DNA of 64,000 nt from Pseudomonas gingeri (GCF_013385635.1 NZ_JACAPR010000027.1:1-64000), one strand, 5' to 3'. Shown: positions 52,761 to 61,841, counted from the first letter of the stretch. Notes: generated by a model not told the origin, from the sequence alone. Made by a program: numbers and translations.

Positions 52761-53185
52761 TTCTTGGCTGCCGTCTCGAGTCCGACCAGACCGACCTTCA
52801 GGTAGCCGGCGGCGCGCAGGGAGTCCATGACGCGCATCAGGTCACCGTAATCCACGCCCTTGTCGGCCTGGAAGAAGATGGTGGTGTCTTTCTTGCCGTG
52901 GGTCTTGGCGTCCAGGGAAGCACCCAGGGACTCGGCCTTGACCTCGTCTTCGCCGAGGAACAGGCGTTGATCGGCCTTGACGCTGAGGAATACCGGTTTC
53001 TCCGGACGCGGTGCCGGCTTGGCCGTGGAGGCGGGCAGGTCGACCTTGATGTCCACGGTGGCCAGCGGCGCGGCGACCATGAAGATGATCAGCAGCACCA
53101 GCATCACGTCGATAAATGGCGTGACGTTGATTTCATGGTTCTCGGCGAGATCGTCGTCCGCGCCTTCTTTCAAATGCAAGCCCAT
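52757..53185 (-). CDS. exbD: ExbD proton-channel subunit
   Basis: 142 residues with one membrane helix near the N-terminus (INVTPFIDVMLVLLIIFMVA), which carries the functional Asp of the family in the FIDVMLVLL block. A periplasmic domain follows (GKKDTTIFFQADKGVDYGDL). It sits between exbB (6 bp upstream) and tonB (4-bp overlap) and forms the proton-driven motor with ExbB. Confidence 0.95.
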   Translation of the reverse strand: MGLHLKEGADDDLAENHEINVTPFIDVMLVLLIIFMVAAPLATVDIKVDLPASTAKPAPRPEKPVFLSVKADQRLFLGEDEVKAESLGASLDAKTHGKKDTTIFFQADKGVDYGDLMRVMDSLRAAGYLKVGLVGLETAAKK

Positions 53186-53191
53186 GGCTGA

Positions 53192-54172
53192 TTACCCTAC
53201 TTTGACCATGTGCGGTTGAGTGGCGCGCTCTGGCGGCAGGTGATCGAGGTCACGGCTGACCAGCAACAGGACTTCGGCCGAGGCATCGGACACCTGGGCC
53301 TTGTAGCCGGCGATGGAGCGGGCGAAGACGTTGTAGATCACTACCGCCGGGATCGCGGCAACCAGGCCCAGGGCCGTGGCCAGCAGGGCTTCGGCGATGC
53401 CGGGGGCTACCACGGCGAGGTTGGTGGTCTGAGTCTTGGCGATGCCGATGAAGCTGTTCATGATGCCCCAGACGGTACCGAACAGGCCGACGAAGGGTGC
53501 GGTGGAACCGATGGTGGCGAGCACGCCGGTGCCGCTGCTCATGTTGCGACCGCAGGCGGCGACCAGGCGCTCCAGGCGGAAGCTGACGCGTTCCTTGATG
53601 CCTTCTTTCTCGCGGCTGTTGGCCGACAGGCGCATTTCTTCGAGCGCGTCGTGTACCAGCAGGTTGGCCAGGGTCCCTTCCTTGGCCGCGCTGGCGCTGG
53701 CTTCCTTGAGGGTGGTGGCTTTCTTCAGGTTGGCGATTTCACCGCGCAGGCGGCGCTTGGCGCCCAGCAGCTCGAAGCCCTTGGCGATCCAGATGGTCCA
53801 GGTGATGATCGAGGCGATGGCCAGGCCGATCATGACTATTTTCACGATGATATCGGCGTTCTTGTACATGCCCCATGGCGACAGGTCGTGGCCCAGGCCC
53901 AGGGTGGTGTCTTCGACTGGCAGTACGTCGGCTTCGGCCGGTGCGGCGTTTTCCACCTGGGCCGGGTCGGCGGCGACCGGTGTCACCGCTGTTGCGGCTG
54001 GCACGGCAGCGGCCGGCGCAGTGGCGGCGGGTGCGGTGTGGTTGGTCGGCTCGTCGGCAAATGCCGCGGTCGGGGCCAGCAGCAGGCTGAACAGCAACGC
54101 AGCAATCGAACGCCAGGCGCGTGAAGGACTAGGGGACTGGGTTGGCGAAGCGGAGGATTGATAGCGTGTCAT
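53192..54172 (-). CDS. exbB: ExbB proton-channel subunit with extended N-terminus
   Basis: 326 residues from MTRYQSSASP (54172). A signal-like hydrophobic segment (SIAALLFSLLLAPTAAFADE) precedes an Ala/Pro/Thr/Val-rich periplasmic stretch of about 60 residues, the long form usual in Pseudomonas. Three membrane helices follow: ADIIVKIVMIGLAIASIITW, GSTAPFVGLFGTVWGIMNSF and EALLATALGLVAAIPAVVIY. First gene of exbB-exbD-tonB. A loose Fur-box-like site lies about 80 bp upstream. Confidence 0.93.
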   Translation of the reverse strand: MTRYQSSASPTQSPSPSRAWRSIAALLFSLLLAPTAAFADEPTNHTAPAATAPAAAVPAATAVTPVAADPAQVENAAPAEADVLPVEDTTLGLGHDLSPWGMYKNADIIVKIVMIGLAIASIITWTIWIAKGFELLGAKRRLRGEIANLKKATTLKEASASAAKEGTLANLLVHDALEEMRLSANSREKEGIKERVSFRLERLVAACGRNMSSGTGVLATIGSTAPFVGLFGTVWGIMNSFIGIAKTQTTNLAVVAPGIAEALLATALGLVAAIPAVVIYNVFARSIAGYKAQVSDASAEVLLLVSRDLDHLPPERATQPHMVKVG

Positions 54173-54254
54173 GCTGGCCGGACCTGAGCGAAGTAGAATG
54201 GGGTCTTGTCCTTCCAGGCCTCGTGGGGCCGAGAACAAATGGTCGGGCATTATT

Positions 54255-54273
54255 GCAAGTAATTCTTGTTAAC
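54255..54273 (-). promoter_or_regulatory. Weak candidate Fur box upstream of exbB
   Basis: GCAAGTAATTCTTGTTAAC matches the 19-bp Fur consensus GATAATGATAATCATTATC at about 10 of 19 positions, in the AT-rich part of the exbB/epimerase divergent region. Iron regulation of exbB-exbD-tonB is expected from the family. The match is modest and could be chance. Confidence 0.3.
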
Positions 54274-54362
54274 AGAAGTAATAGCGTCTCTTTTTTTCCT
54301 CCATTGCTATCCGTTCGTCCATTCCCGGCGCTAGTCTGTGGCTCTTTTTGTGGAGATTTCCG

Positions 54363-55220
54363 ATGTCCGCTCCCTCTGTTCTGATCGCCGGTTGCGGTGA
54401 TGTCGGTAGTCGCCTGGCGACTCGATTGCTGGCCCAGGGCTGGCAGGTGCATGGCCTGCGCCGCTCGATTTCGCGCCTGCCGGAAGGTGTTCTCGGTGTG
54501 GCGGGCGACCTGTTCGCCGAGCAGCGTCCGGCTGGCTGGCCGAGCGGCCCGCTGGATTACCTGGTGTATTGCGCGGCAGCCACCGATCACGATGAAGCCG
54601 GTTATCGCGCTGCCTATGTCGACGGTTTGCAACACGTCCTGGACTGGCTCAAGCAGTCGGGGCAGCAGCCCAGGCGTCTGTTGTTCGTCTCCAGCAGCAG
54701 TGTGTACGTGCAGCAACAGGGCGAATGGGTCGATGAAACTTCGCCAGCCGAGGCCGAGGGTTATTCCGGGCGCCTGATGCTCGAGGCCGAGCGACTGGCC
54801 CTCGACAGCGGTATCCCGGCAAGCCGGGTACGCCTGACGGGGATCTACGGGCCGGGCCGCGAGTGGCTGTTGACCCAGGTGCGCCGCGGTTATCGGGTGG
54901 CGGTCGAGCCGCCTTTATATGGCAACCGCATTCATGTCGATGACGCGGCCGGGTTGCTGGCGTTCCTGCTGGGGGCGGACCGGGCGGGCAAGGCGCTGGA
55001 GGATTGTTATATCGGCGTCGATGATGCGCCGGCGCCGCTGGCCGAGGTGGTGGGTTGGTTGCGCGAGTATCTGGGGGTCACCGAGTGGGACGCCGAGGCC
55101 AGTGTACGGCGCACCGGCAGCAAGCGCTGCAGCAATGCCCGGGCGCGGGCCCTGGGTTGGGTGCCCGAGTATGCAAGCTATCGCGAGGGGTATGCGGCGA
55201 TTCTTGAGGGGCGTTGCTGA
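54363..55220 (+). CDS. NAD(P)-binding epimerase/reductase-like protein (atypical SDR, YeeZ-like)
   Basis: 285 residues with a Rossmann fold at the N-terminus (VLIAGCGDVGSRLATRLLAQ), the middle block LLFVSSSSVYVQQQGEWVDE, and RVRLTGIYGPGREWLL. Tyr in SSVYVQ and a downstream SGRLMLEAE segment stand where the classic YxxxK active site would be, but the Lys is replaced, so catalysis as an ordinary epimerase is doubtful. Start at 54363 follows GGAGATTTCCG. Substrate unknown. It is divergent from exbB. Confidence 0.78.
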   Translation: MSAPSVLIAGCGDVGSRLATRLLAQGWQVHGLRRSISRLPEGVLGVAGDLFAEQRPAGWPSGPLDYLVYCAAATDHDEAGYRAAYVDGLQHVLDWLKQSGQQPRRLLFVSSSSVYVQQQGEWVDETSPAEAEGYSGRLMLEAERLALDSGIPASRVRLTGIYGPGREWLLTQVRRGYRVAVEPPLYGNRIHVDDAAGLLAFLLGADRAGKALEDCYIGVDDAPAPLAEVVGWLREYLGVTEWDAEASVRRTGSKRCSNARARALGWVPEYASYREGYAAILEGRC

Positions 55221-55240
55221 AACAGACGAGCGTAATTTCT

Positions 55241-55396
55241 GTAGGAGCTGGCTTGCCAGCGATGAGGCCGGTAAGACTTGCATTGATCTTGCGGGTGTCA
55301 TCGCCGGCAAGCCGGCTCCCACAGGTTTGTGTGTCGCCGCGAAGTATCGTGTCAACCACGATCCATGTGGGAGCTGGCAAGCCGGCTCCCACAGGG
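55241..55396. repeat. Cluster of three REP units
   Basis: An inverted REP pair (TGTAGGAGCTGGCTTGCCAG ... TCGCCGGCAAGCCGGCTCC) is followed by a third unit with a small extra palindrome (TGTGGGAGCTGGCAAGCCGG). The cluster sits at the convergent junction between the NAD(P)-binding gene and a lipoprotein gene. Confidence 0.85.
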
Positions 55397-55405
55397 TGGC
55401 GTAGG

Positions 55406-56143
55406 TTATTTCTCCAGCAACCACTGGCGGTTGCCCGGATAAAGCTGCGGCTGTTCGTCGGCCTGGGCCGAGTTCAGCGCCTGGAAGATTTCCAGTTGCT
55501 TGCCCTTGCGCACAAAGATCCAGGCACTGCCCTTGTCACCCTGTTGCAGCCAGATACTGTCGTTGTCGCCGCTCATGTTCGCGCAATCGCCCGCCAGGCA
55601 AAGGGCATAGCGGTCGCTGCCGGGTAGGCCTTCGAGACGTCCGTCCGGCAGGAACTTCACCTGGGTGCCTTCGCCGGGGCCGCTGACGATCTTCCAGTCG
55701 CCGCCCATGTAGGCCGCATACAGGGCCTGTTCGAAGCTGGCGCCTACCGGTGCTTCAGCCGGCAGTTCGTTCGGGGTACGAACGAAAGTCTGCTCGGGCT
55801 CGGAGTCGCTGGCGCCCTGGATCAGTTCCTTGCCGTCACGGACCAGTGGGGTGCCAGTGCTGCCATAGAAATCAACGTGCCACTTCTCCTTGCCGTCCGC
55901 CCGCACATGCCCTTCGGGGCGCTCGAAGCCGTTGCTGTACTTGGCCTGGCCATTGCGGGTATCGACATTCCATTCCAGGTTCGGCCCGTAGGTTTCCAGG
56001 GCTTCACGCAAGCTGCCCTTTTTCACGGCCGCATCGATGGCTGCCTGGTTGATCCAGGTGCCGCTGATGTCATATTTGGCGGGGTCGCTGGCGCAACCGC
56101 CGAGCAGGAGGGCTAACACCGGGATGGCAAGCGCTTTGCGCAT
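55406..56143 (-). CDS. Lipoprotein of unknown function
   Basis: 245 residues with a lipoprotein signal: lipobox LLGGC gives Cys17. The mature part contains YDISGTWINQAAIDAAVKKG, the segment GGDWKIVSGPGEGTQVKFLP and SDRYALCLAGDCANMSGDND, with a Cys pair that could form a disulfide. The sequence reads like a beta-rich envelope protein, but I do not recognise the family. It lies 87 bp downstream of ridA on the same strand and may be a separate unit. Confidence 0.75.
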   Translation of the reverse strand: MRKALAIPVLALLLGGCASDPAKYDISGTWINQAAIDAAVKKGSLREALETYGPNLEWNVDTRNGQAKYSNGFERPEGHVRADGKEKWHVDFYGSTGTPLVRDGKELIQGASDSEPEQTFVRTPNELPAEAPVGASFEQALYAAYMGGDWKIVSGPGEGTQVKFLPDGRLEGLPGSDRYALCLAGDCANMSGDNDSIWLQQGDKGSAWIFVRKGKQLEIFQALNSAQADEQPQLYPGNRQWLLEK

Positions 56144-56230
56144 GGTGGAATCCTTGCAGACGAGGCTGGCGCAGTGTTGAAGGCTGCGCCAGGCAGTGCG
56201 GGGTTGTTCTGGGGGACGTGATCGGAGTGG

Positions 56231-56611
56231 TTATTCGATGACCAGGATCGCGTCCATTTCGACCTGCGAGCCACGTGGCAGCGCTGCGACACCGATGGCG
56301 GCGCGAGCCGGGTACGGTTGTTCGAAGTACTTGCCCATGATCTCGTTGACCTTGGCGAAGTGGCTCAGGTCGGTCAGGAAGATGTTCAGCTTGACGATGT
56401 CCTTGAACGAACCGCCGGCCGCTTCGGCCACCGCTTTCAGGTTCTCGAAGACCTGGACGGTCTGGGCTTCGAAGCCGTCGACCAGTTCCATGGTTTTCGG
56501 GTCCAGGGGAATCTGGCCGGACATGTACACGGTGTTGCCCGCCTTGATCGCCTGGGAGTAGGTGCCGATGGCGGCCGGGGCCTTGTCGCTGCTGATAACG
56601 CTCTTGGTCAT
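56231..56611 (-). CDS. ridA: RidA-family enamine/imine deaminase
   Basis: 126-residue trimeric cytosolic enzyme that hydrolyses reactive enamine/imine intermediates such as 2-aminoacrylate. The family signature includes AIGTYSQAIKAGNTVYMSGQ and the Arg in YPARAAIGVAALPRGSQVEM that holds the substrate carboxylate. Full length. It lies 27 bp after spoT on the same strand. Confidence 0.93.
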   Translation of the reverse strand: MTKSVISSDKAPAAIGTYSQAIKAGNTVYMSGQIPLDPKTMELVDGFEAQTVQVFENLKAVAEAAGGSFKDIVKLNIFLTDLSHFAKVNEIMGKYFEQPYPARAAIGVAALPRGSQVEMDAILVIE

Positions 56612-56638
56612 GAATGACTCCTTGTAATGTCTGGGCGG

Positions 56639-58744
56639 CTAGGCGCGCATGCGGGTGATGCGGATCACCCCGGTCAGGGCGCGCAGTTTCTTGATCACGC
56701 GGGCCAGGTGCACGCGGTCGTGCACGCTGACCACCAATTGGACGACGCTGATGCGACCATCGCGCTCGTCCATGCTGATTTTCTCGATATTGCCGTCGGC
56801 CGCGTTGACGCTGCTGGCCAGCAGGGCGATCAGGCCGCGCTGGTGTTCCAGCTCCACGCGCAGCTCGACGTTGAATTCGCCGGTGACATCCTTGGCCCAG
56901 GAGAGCTGGATGCATTTTTCCGGGTTGTGGCGGATTTCGCTGATATTGCGGCAGTTGTCCAGGTGCACGACCATGCCCTTGCCCGCGGACAGGTGGCCGA
57001 CAATCGGGTCGCCGGGGATCGGCGTGCAGCACTTGGCGTAGCTGAGCACCAGGCCTTCGGTGCCGCGAATCGCCAGCGGACCTTCGGGGCTGGGCAGTTG
57101 TTCGCCTTCGCCGAGCAGCCGGCGGGCGACCACGTACGCCATGCGGTTGCCCAGGCCGATATCTTCCAGCAGGTCTTCGATCAGCTCCAGGCGGTACTCG
57201 TGGAGCATCAGCTGGATGCGCTCGGCCGGGATCTTGTCCAGGGCGCTGTCGAAACCGTTGAGGACCTTGTTCAGCAGGCGTTCGCCCAGGCTGATGGACT
57301 CGGAGCGACGCTGCAGCTTCAGGGCATGACGGATATGCGTGCGGGCCTTGCCGGTGACCACGAAGTTGAGCCATGCCGGATTCGGCCGGGCGCCGGGGGC
57401 GCTGACGATCTCGACCGTGGAGCCGCTTTGCAGCGGTTCGGACAGCGGGGCAAGACGGCGATTGATCCGGCAGGCAATGCAACTGTTGCCGACGTCGGTG
57501 TGCACCGCGTAGGCGAAGTCGACCGCCGTGGAGCCTTTCGGCAGCTCCATGATCCGGCCCTTGGGCGTGAAGACGTAGACCTCGTCCGGGAACAGGTCGA
57601 TCTTCACGCTCTCGATGAACTCCAGGGAGTTGCCGGCGCGTTGCTGCATCTCCAGCACGCCCTTGACCCACTGGCGGGCGCGGGCGTGGGTGCCCTTGGG
57701 CTGCTCGTCGCCGCTGGACTTGTACAGCCAGTGGGCGGCGATGCCGTTGTTGGCCATCTCTTCCATTTCGCGGGTACGGATCTGGATCTCGATCGGTACG
57801 CCGTGCATGCCGAACAGCGTCGTATGCAGCGACTGGTAGCCGTTGGCCTTGGGAATCGCGATGTAGTCCTTGAAGCGGCCGGGCAGGGGCTTGTACAAAT
57901 TATGTACAGCGCCGAGCACGCGATAGCAGGTATCGACCTTGTCGACGATGATCCGGAACGCATAGACGTCCATGATCTCGTTGAAGGCCCGGCGTTTGCC
58001 GCGCATCTTGGTATAGATGCCGTAGAGGTGTTTCTGCCGGCCGCTGACCTCGCCCTGGATGCCGTCGACGGCCAGGCAGTGGCTGAGGGATTCCTCGATC
58101 TTGTTGACGATTTCCTTGCGATTGCCCCGGGCGCGCTTGACCGCCTGGTAGATCCGAGCGGAACGCATCGGGTGCATGGCCTTGAAGCCGAGGTCTTCGA
58201 ACTCGACACGGATCGCATGCATGCCCAGCCGATTGGCGATGGGCGCGTAGATTTCCAGGGTTTCCTTGGCGATGCGCCGGCGTTTCTCGCCGGACAGCAC
58301 TTCCAGGGTGCGCATGTTGTGCAGGCGGTCGGCGAGCTTGACCAGGATCACGCGGATATCGCGGGCCATGGCCATGGCCATCTTCTGGAAGTTTTCCGCC
58401 TGGGCCTCGGCCTTGGTCTCGAAATTCATCTGGGTCAGCTTGCTGACCCCGTCGACCAGTTCGGCCACGGTCTCGCCGAACTGCGCCTGCAGCGCTTCCT
58501 TGGCGATCCCGGTGTCTTCGATCACGTCATGCAGCATCGCGGCCATCAGGCTCTGATGGTCCATGTGCATGTCGGCAAGGATATTGGCCACCGCCAGCGG
58601 ATGCGTGACGTAGGCTTCGCCGCTGCGACGGCGCTGGCCATCGTGGGCTTGTTCTGCGTAGAAATACGCCCGGCGGACCAGATTGACCTGGTCGGCGCCG
58701 AGGTAGGCCGATAAGCGATCGGCGAGGGCGTCTATGCTCGGCAT
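56639..58744 (-). CDS. spoT: Bifunctional (p)ppGpp synthetase/hydrolase SpoT
   Basis: 701-residue RelA/SpoT homologue. The N-terminal HD hydrolase has His72-Asp73 in MLHDVIEDT and an intact upstream His in YVTHPL. The synthetase domain follows (MRGKRRAFNEIMDVYAFRII, then ANGYQSLHTTLFG). TGS (VFTPKGRIMELPKGSTAVDF) and ACT domains complete the C-terminus. It sets basal (p)ppGpp under nutrient stress. Read with rpoZ, 60 bp upstream. Confidence 0.96.
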   Translation of the reverse strand: MPSIDALADRLSAYLGADQVNLVRRAYFYAEQAHDGQRRRSGEAYVTHPLAVANILADMHMDHQSLMAAMLHDVIEDTGIAKEALQAQFGETVAELVDGVSKLTQMNFETKAEAQAENFQKMAMAMARDIRVILVKLADRLHNMRTLEVLSGEKRRRIAKETLEIYAPIANRLGMHAIRVEFEDLGFKAMHPMRSARIYQAVKRARGNRKEIVNKIEESLSHCLAVDGIQGEVSGRQKHLYGIYTKMRGKRRAFNEIMDVYAFRIIVDKVDTCYRVLGAVHNLYKPLPGRFKDYIAIPKANGYQSLHTTLFGMHGVPIEIQIRTREMEEMANNGIAAHWLYKSSGDEQPKGTHARARQWVKGVLEMQQRAGNSLEFIESVKIDLFPDEVYVFTPKGRIMELPKGSTAVDFAYAVHTDVGNSCIACRINRRLAPLSEPLQSGSTVEIVSAPGARPNPAWLNFVVTGKARTHIRHALKLQRRSESISLGERLLNKVLNGFDSALDKIPAERIQLMLHEYRLELIEDLLEDIGLGNRMAYVVARRLLGEGEQLPSPEGPLAIRGTEGLVLSYAKCCTPIPGDPIVGHLSAGKGMVVHLDNCRNISEIRHNPEKCIQLSWAKDVTGEFNVELRVELEHQRGLIALLASSVNAADGNIEKISMDERDGRISVVQLVVSVHDRVHLARVIKKLRALTGVIRITRMRA

Positions 58745-58804
58745 GAGGTTTCCCCCGGCCGAAGCCTTGTACCCTGCGCCGTGCTACGTCGACCAGGCAT
58801 AGGC

Positions 58805-59068
58805 TTAGACGGCCTCGTTGGACTCGTCCTCGAACGCCGCGAACAGAGGTTCGTCTTCGACGATCTCTTCGTTGGCGATCATTTCGTAGCTCACCAGACC
58901 TTCGGCGATTTCACGCAGGGCCACAACGGTAGGCTTGTCGTTTTCCCATGCCACTTTCGGCTCTTTGCCGCCGGTCGCCAGTTGACGAGCACGCTTGGTA
59001 GAGAGCATGACCAGCTCAAAACGGTTATCCACGTGTTCTAGGCAGTCTTCAACGGTTACGCGGGCCAT
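58805..59068 (-). CDS. rpoZ: RNA polymerase omega subunit
   Basis: 87-residue omega subunit. The conserved core ARVTVEDCLEHVDNRFELVM and TKRARQLATGG is present, with the acidic C-terminal tail typical of gammaproteobacteria. In E. coli, omega forms part of a ppGpp binding site on RNA polymerase, so its position next to spoT is functionally apt. A terminator-like structure separates it from gmk, pointing to its own promoter. Confidence 0.96.
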   Translation of the reverse strand: MARVTVEDCLEHVDNRFELVMLSTKRARQLATGGKEPKVAWENDKPTVVALREIAEGLVSYEMIANEEIVEDEPLFAAFEDESNEAV

Positions 59069-59129
59069 GGTGTTCCTCGTAGCAAATGCGGTAGGCGCGC
59101 TGCCCGGATGGGCGAGCGGACTGAACAGT

Positions 59130-59173
59130 TTAAAAAATCACCAGCGATTAGGGAAGCGCTGATTTTCCCAGCA
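59130..59173 (-). terminator. Terminator-like hairpin between gmk and rpoZ
   Basis: On the minus strand AATCAGCG pairs with CGCTGGTGATT (two-base bulge) across a 10-nt loop, and the right arm runs into TTTTTTAA. It lies about 63 bp after the gmk stop and 62 bp before the rpoZ start, so it could end or attenuate the yicC-gmk transcript. Confidence 0.5.
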
Positions 59174-59235
59174 AACACCCGAACGCGCTACAAGTACCAA
59201 TGTAAAGCCCTCGCAGCGGTTTTGGGAAGTCCTCG

Positions 59236-59856
59236 TTACGCCAGCAATTGTGTCAGCAGGGCGCTGAAACGCTGCTGCTGGGACTGCTGTTGCAACTGGT
59301 TGGCGCGGAAAATCGCCTTGAGATCGTCCAGTGCGTGGGCGAAATCGTCGTTGATGATCAGGAAGTCGTATTCCACATAGTGGCTCATTTCACTGACCGC
59401 TTCGCGCATCCGCCCTTCGATGATCTCGTCGCTGTCCTGGCCGCGGTTGGTCAGGCGCTGGCGCAGGGCGTGCTGGCTCGGCGGCAGGATGAAGATCGAC
59501 TTGGCCTCGGGCATCTGCCGGCGGACCTGCTCGGCGCCTTGCCAGTCGATCTCGAGGATCAGGTCGTGGCCTTCGTCCAGGGTCTGTTGCAGGTGACTTT
59601 GCGAAGTGCCATAGAGGTTGCCGAAGACTTCGGCCTGCTCGAGGAAATCACCGTGCTCGGTCATGCGCACGAACTCGGCGCGGTCGACGAAGTGGTAGTT
59701 CACCCCGTCGACTTCGCCCGGGCGCATGGCGCGGGTGGTGTGCGAGACCGAGACGCGAATCTGCGGTTGCGCGTCGATCAGGGCCTTGACCAGGCTGGTC
59801 TTGCCTGCGCCCGACGGTGCGGAAATGATGTAGAGGATGCCAGTGCTGTGGGTCAT
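59236..59856 (-). CDS. gmk: Guanylate kinase
   Basis: 206-residue cytosolic enzyme phosphorylating GMP to GDP. The P-loop SAPSGAGKTSLV is at about residues 12-23. The GMP-binding segments SVSHTTRAMRPGE, VNYHFVDRAEF and DLILEIDWQGAEQVR are intact. Follows yicC by 12 bp on the same strand. It supplies GDP/GTP, the precursor pool for the (p)ppGpp made by SpoT nearby. Confidence 0.97.
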   Translation of the reverse strand: MTHSTGILYIISAPSGAGKTSLVKALIDAQPQIRVSVSHTTRAMRPGEVDGVNYHFVDRAEFVRMTEHGDFLEQAEVFGNLYGTSQSHLQQTLDEGHDLILEIDWQGAEQVRRQMPEAKSIFILPPSQHALRQRLTNRGQDSDEIIEGRMREAVSEMSHYVEYDFLIINDDFAHALDDLKAIFRANQLQQQSQQQRFSALLTQLLA

Positions 59857-59868
59857 GTCGGGGTAGCC

Positions 59869-60732
59869 TTACTCGATATTCTGTACTTGTTCGCGCATCT
59901 GCTCGATCAACACCTTGAGGTTGACCGCCGCGGTGGTGCTGCGCGGGTCGAAGGCCTTGGAGCCCAGGGTATTGGCTTCGCGGTTGAGTTCCTGCATCAG
60001 GAAGTCCAGGCGCCGGCCGGCAGCCCCGCCGGACTTGAGCACCCGGCGTACTTCGACGATGTGGGTGCTCAGGCGGTCGAGTTCCTCGGCCACGTCGCTT
60101 TTCTGCGCCAGCAGGACCATTTCCTGTTCCAGGCGCAGCGGATCCAGTTCAGCCTGCATGTCGGCGAAGCGGTCGAGGACCTTCTGACGCTGGGTGGCGA
60201 GCATTTGCGGCACCAGCTCGCGCAGGGTCAGGACATCTTCCTCGATCGAGGTCAGGCGTTCGTTGATCAGTCGGGCCAGCTCCGCGCCTTCGCGCTCGCG
60301 GCCGTTCTTCAGTTCCTTCAGACCTTTGTTGAACAAGGCCAGGGCTTCAGTGTCGAGGGCCTGCGGGTCGCTGGCGTCGGCCACCAGCACACCGGGCCAG
60401 GCCAGCACTTCCAGCGGGTTCAGCGCGGCCGGCTGCTTGATCAGTCCGGCGACGGTCTCGGCGGCGGCGATCAACTGCGTGGCGCGTTCGCGGTCGACCT
60501 GCAGCGGCTTGCCGGTGGTTTCCTCGGTGAAGCGCAGGGTGCATTCCAGCTTGCCGCGGGACAAGCCCTGGCGCAGGGCTTCGCGCACCGCGCCTTCGAG
60601 GTCGCGGAAGGCTTCCGGCAGGCGCAGGTGCGGTTCCAGGTAGCGGCTGTTGACCGAGCGCAGTTCCCAGCTCAGGGTGCCCTGGGTTCCGGCGCTTTCG
60701 ACACGGGCGAAGGCGGTCATGCTGTGGACCAT
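59869..60732 (-). CDS. yicC: YicC-family protein
   Basis: 287 residues with the YicC N-terminal domain (MVHSMTAFARVESAGTQGTL, then LRSVNSRYLEPHLRLPE) and a C-terminal DUF1732 (GGAAGRRLDFLMQELNREAN followed by TLGSKAFD). The family is ancient and stress-linked; in E. coli YicC has been described as an endoribonuclease affecting a small RNA. It leads the yicC-gmk operon and is divergent from rph, an RNA-processing gene. Confidence 0.92.
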   Translation of the reverse strand: MVHSMTAFARVESAGTQGTLSWELRSVNSRYLEPHLRLPEAFRDLEGAVREALRQGLSRGKLECTLRFTEETTGKPLQVDRERATQLIAAAETVAGLIKQPAALNPLEVLAWPGVLVADASDPQALDTEALALFNKGLKELKNGREREGAELARLINERLTSIEEDVLTLRELVPQMLATQRQKVLDRFADMQAELDPLRLEQEMVLLAQKSDVAEELDRLSTHIVEVRRVLKSGGAAGRRLDFLMQELNREANTLGSKAFDPRSTTAAVNLKVLIEQMREQVQNIE

Positions 60733-60818
60733 GGAAGTACCTCGCTGTTCGGGCCTGCCGGCGTTGCCGGGGCTGACCTGATAAATAAATTAAAGCCGAG
60801 TGGCAGCAAAGGCGCAGG

Positions 60819-60847
60819 ATTGTAGCGCAGTGCGGCAAATGCCCCAA
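60819..60847 (-). promoter_or_regulatory. Candidate sigma-70 promoter for yicC-gmk
   Basis: Minus strand: -35 TTGGGG, 17-bp spacer, -10 TACAAT. It lies 87-115 bp upstream of the yicC start. The -10 is good and the -35 partial. Confidence 0.5.
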
Positions 60848-61027
60848 TGCCGGTCGATGACCTGCGTATATCCACAAGACCGTGGGCGCCGGCTTGCCGG
60901 CGATGGCGGCCGATCAGGCGATGGCGTCAGTGGGTCTTTTGTCGTCTGGGTGAGCGTTATCGCCGGCAAGCCGGCTCCCACAGGTAGGGTTTGGGGCGGC
61001 GGTGAATTTTAAGAAGTGCCCAGCGCA

Positions 61028-61045
61028 GGCCATGGCCTCTATAAT
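61028..61045 (+). promoter_or_regulatory. Candidate rph promoter with palindrome in the spacer
   Basis: A perfect -10 TATAAT lies at 61040-61045, 38 bp before the rph ATG. The 12-bp palindrome AGGCCATGGCCT sits just upstream within the spacer and could be an operator. The -35 element is weak. Confidence 0.5.
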
Positions 61046-61082
61046 GCCGGGTAGATTTCCGTCCCTGTACAGGTATTCCCAG

Positions 61083-61805
61083 ATGAAACGTCCAAGTGGT
61101 CGCGCTGCCGATCAGCTCCGCTCGATCCGCATCACCCGCAACTACACCAAACACGCCGAGGGATCTGTACTGGTCGAGTTCGGTGACACCAAAGTGATTT
61201 GTACGGTCAGCGTCGAGAACGGGGTGCCACGCTTCCTCAAGGGGCAGGGCCAGGGCTGGCTGACCGCCGAGTACGGCATGCTGCCTCGGGCCACTGGCGA
61301 GCGTAACCAGCGTGAAGCGAGCCGTGGCAAGCAGGGCGGCCGGACTCTGGAGATCCAGCGTCTGATCGGTCGTTCGCTGCGTGCTTCGCTGGATATGTCC
61401 AAGCTGGGCGACGTGACCCTGTATGTCGACTGCGACGTGATCCAGGCCGACGGCGGCACCCGCACCGCGTCCATCACCGGTTCCATGGTCGCGCTGGTCG
61501 ATGCCCTGGCCGTGATCAAGAAACGTGGCGGCCTGAAGGGTGGCAGCCCGCTCAAGCAGATGATCGCCGCTGTCTCGGTGGGCATGTACCAGGGTGAGCC
61601 GGTGCTCGATCTGGACTACCTGGAAGACTCCGCCGCCGAGACCGACCTCAACGTGGTGATGACCAGCACCGGTGGCTTCATCGAAGTCCAGGGCACTGCC
61701 GAAGGCGCGCCATTCCAGCCGGAAGAGCTGAATGCGATGCTGGCACTGGCACAAAAAGGCATGAACGAGATATTCGAATTGCAGAACGCCGCCCTGGCTG
61801 ACTGA
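61083..61805 (+). CDS. rph: Ribonuclease PH
   Basis: 240-residue phosphorolytic 3'-5' exoribonuclease that trims tRNA 3' ends. Landmarks: MKRPSGRAADQLRSIRITRN, the segment GSVLVEFGDTKVICTVSVEN, GMLPRATGERNQREASRGKQ and LIGRSLRASLDMSKLGDVTL. The phosphate-binding Arg-rich loop is intact and the protein is full length, unlike the frameshifted E. coli K-12 gene. Start 61083 is the conserved MKRPSGR. Confidence 0.97.
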   Translation: MKRPSGRAADQLRSIRITRNYTKHAEGSVLVEFGDTKVICTVSVENGVPRFLKGQGQGWLTAEYGMLPRATGERNQREASRGKQGGRTLEIQRLIGRSLRASLDMSKLGDVTLYVDCDVIQADGGTRTASITGSMVALVDALAVIKKRGGLKGGSPLKQMIAAVSVGMYQGEPVLDLDYLEDSAAETDLNVVMTSTGGFIEVQGTAEGAPFQPEELNAMLALAQKGMNEIFELQNAALAD

Positions 61806-61841
61806 TTATCCGGACTTTTCCCCGCGTACAAGGAGAGCGCC

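Larger units (their letters stand above)
60733..61082. other. Divergent yicC/rph intergenic region with REP pair
   Basis: 350 bp without a gene. It contains the candidate yicC promoter at 60819-60847, an inverted REP pair at 60883-60982 (GTGGGCGCCGGCTTGCCGGC ... GCCGGCAAGCCGGCTCCCAC) and the rph promoter region at 61028-61045. Confidence 0.8.
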
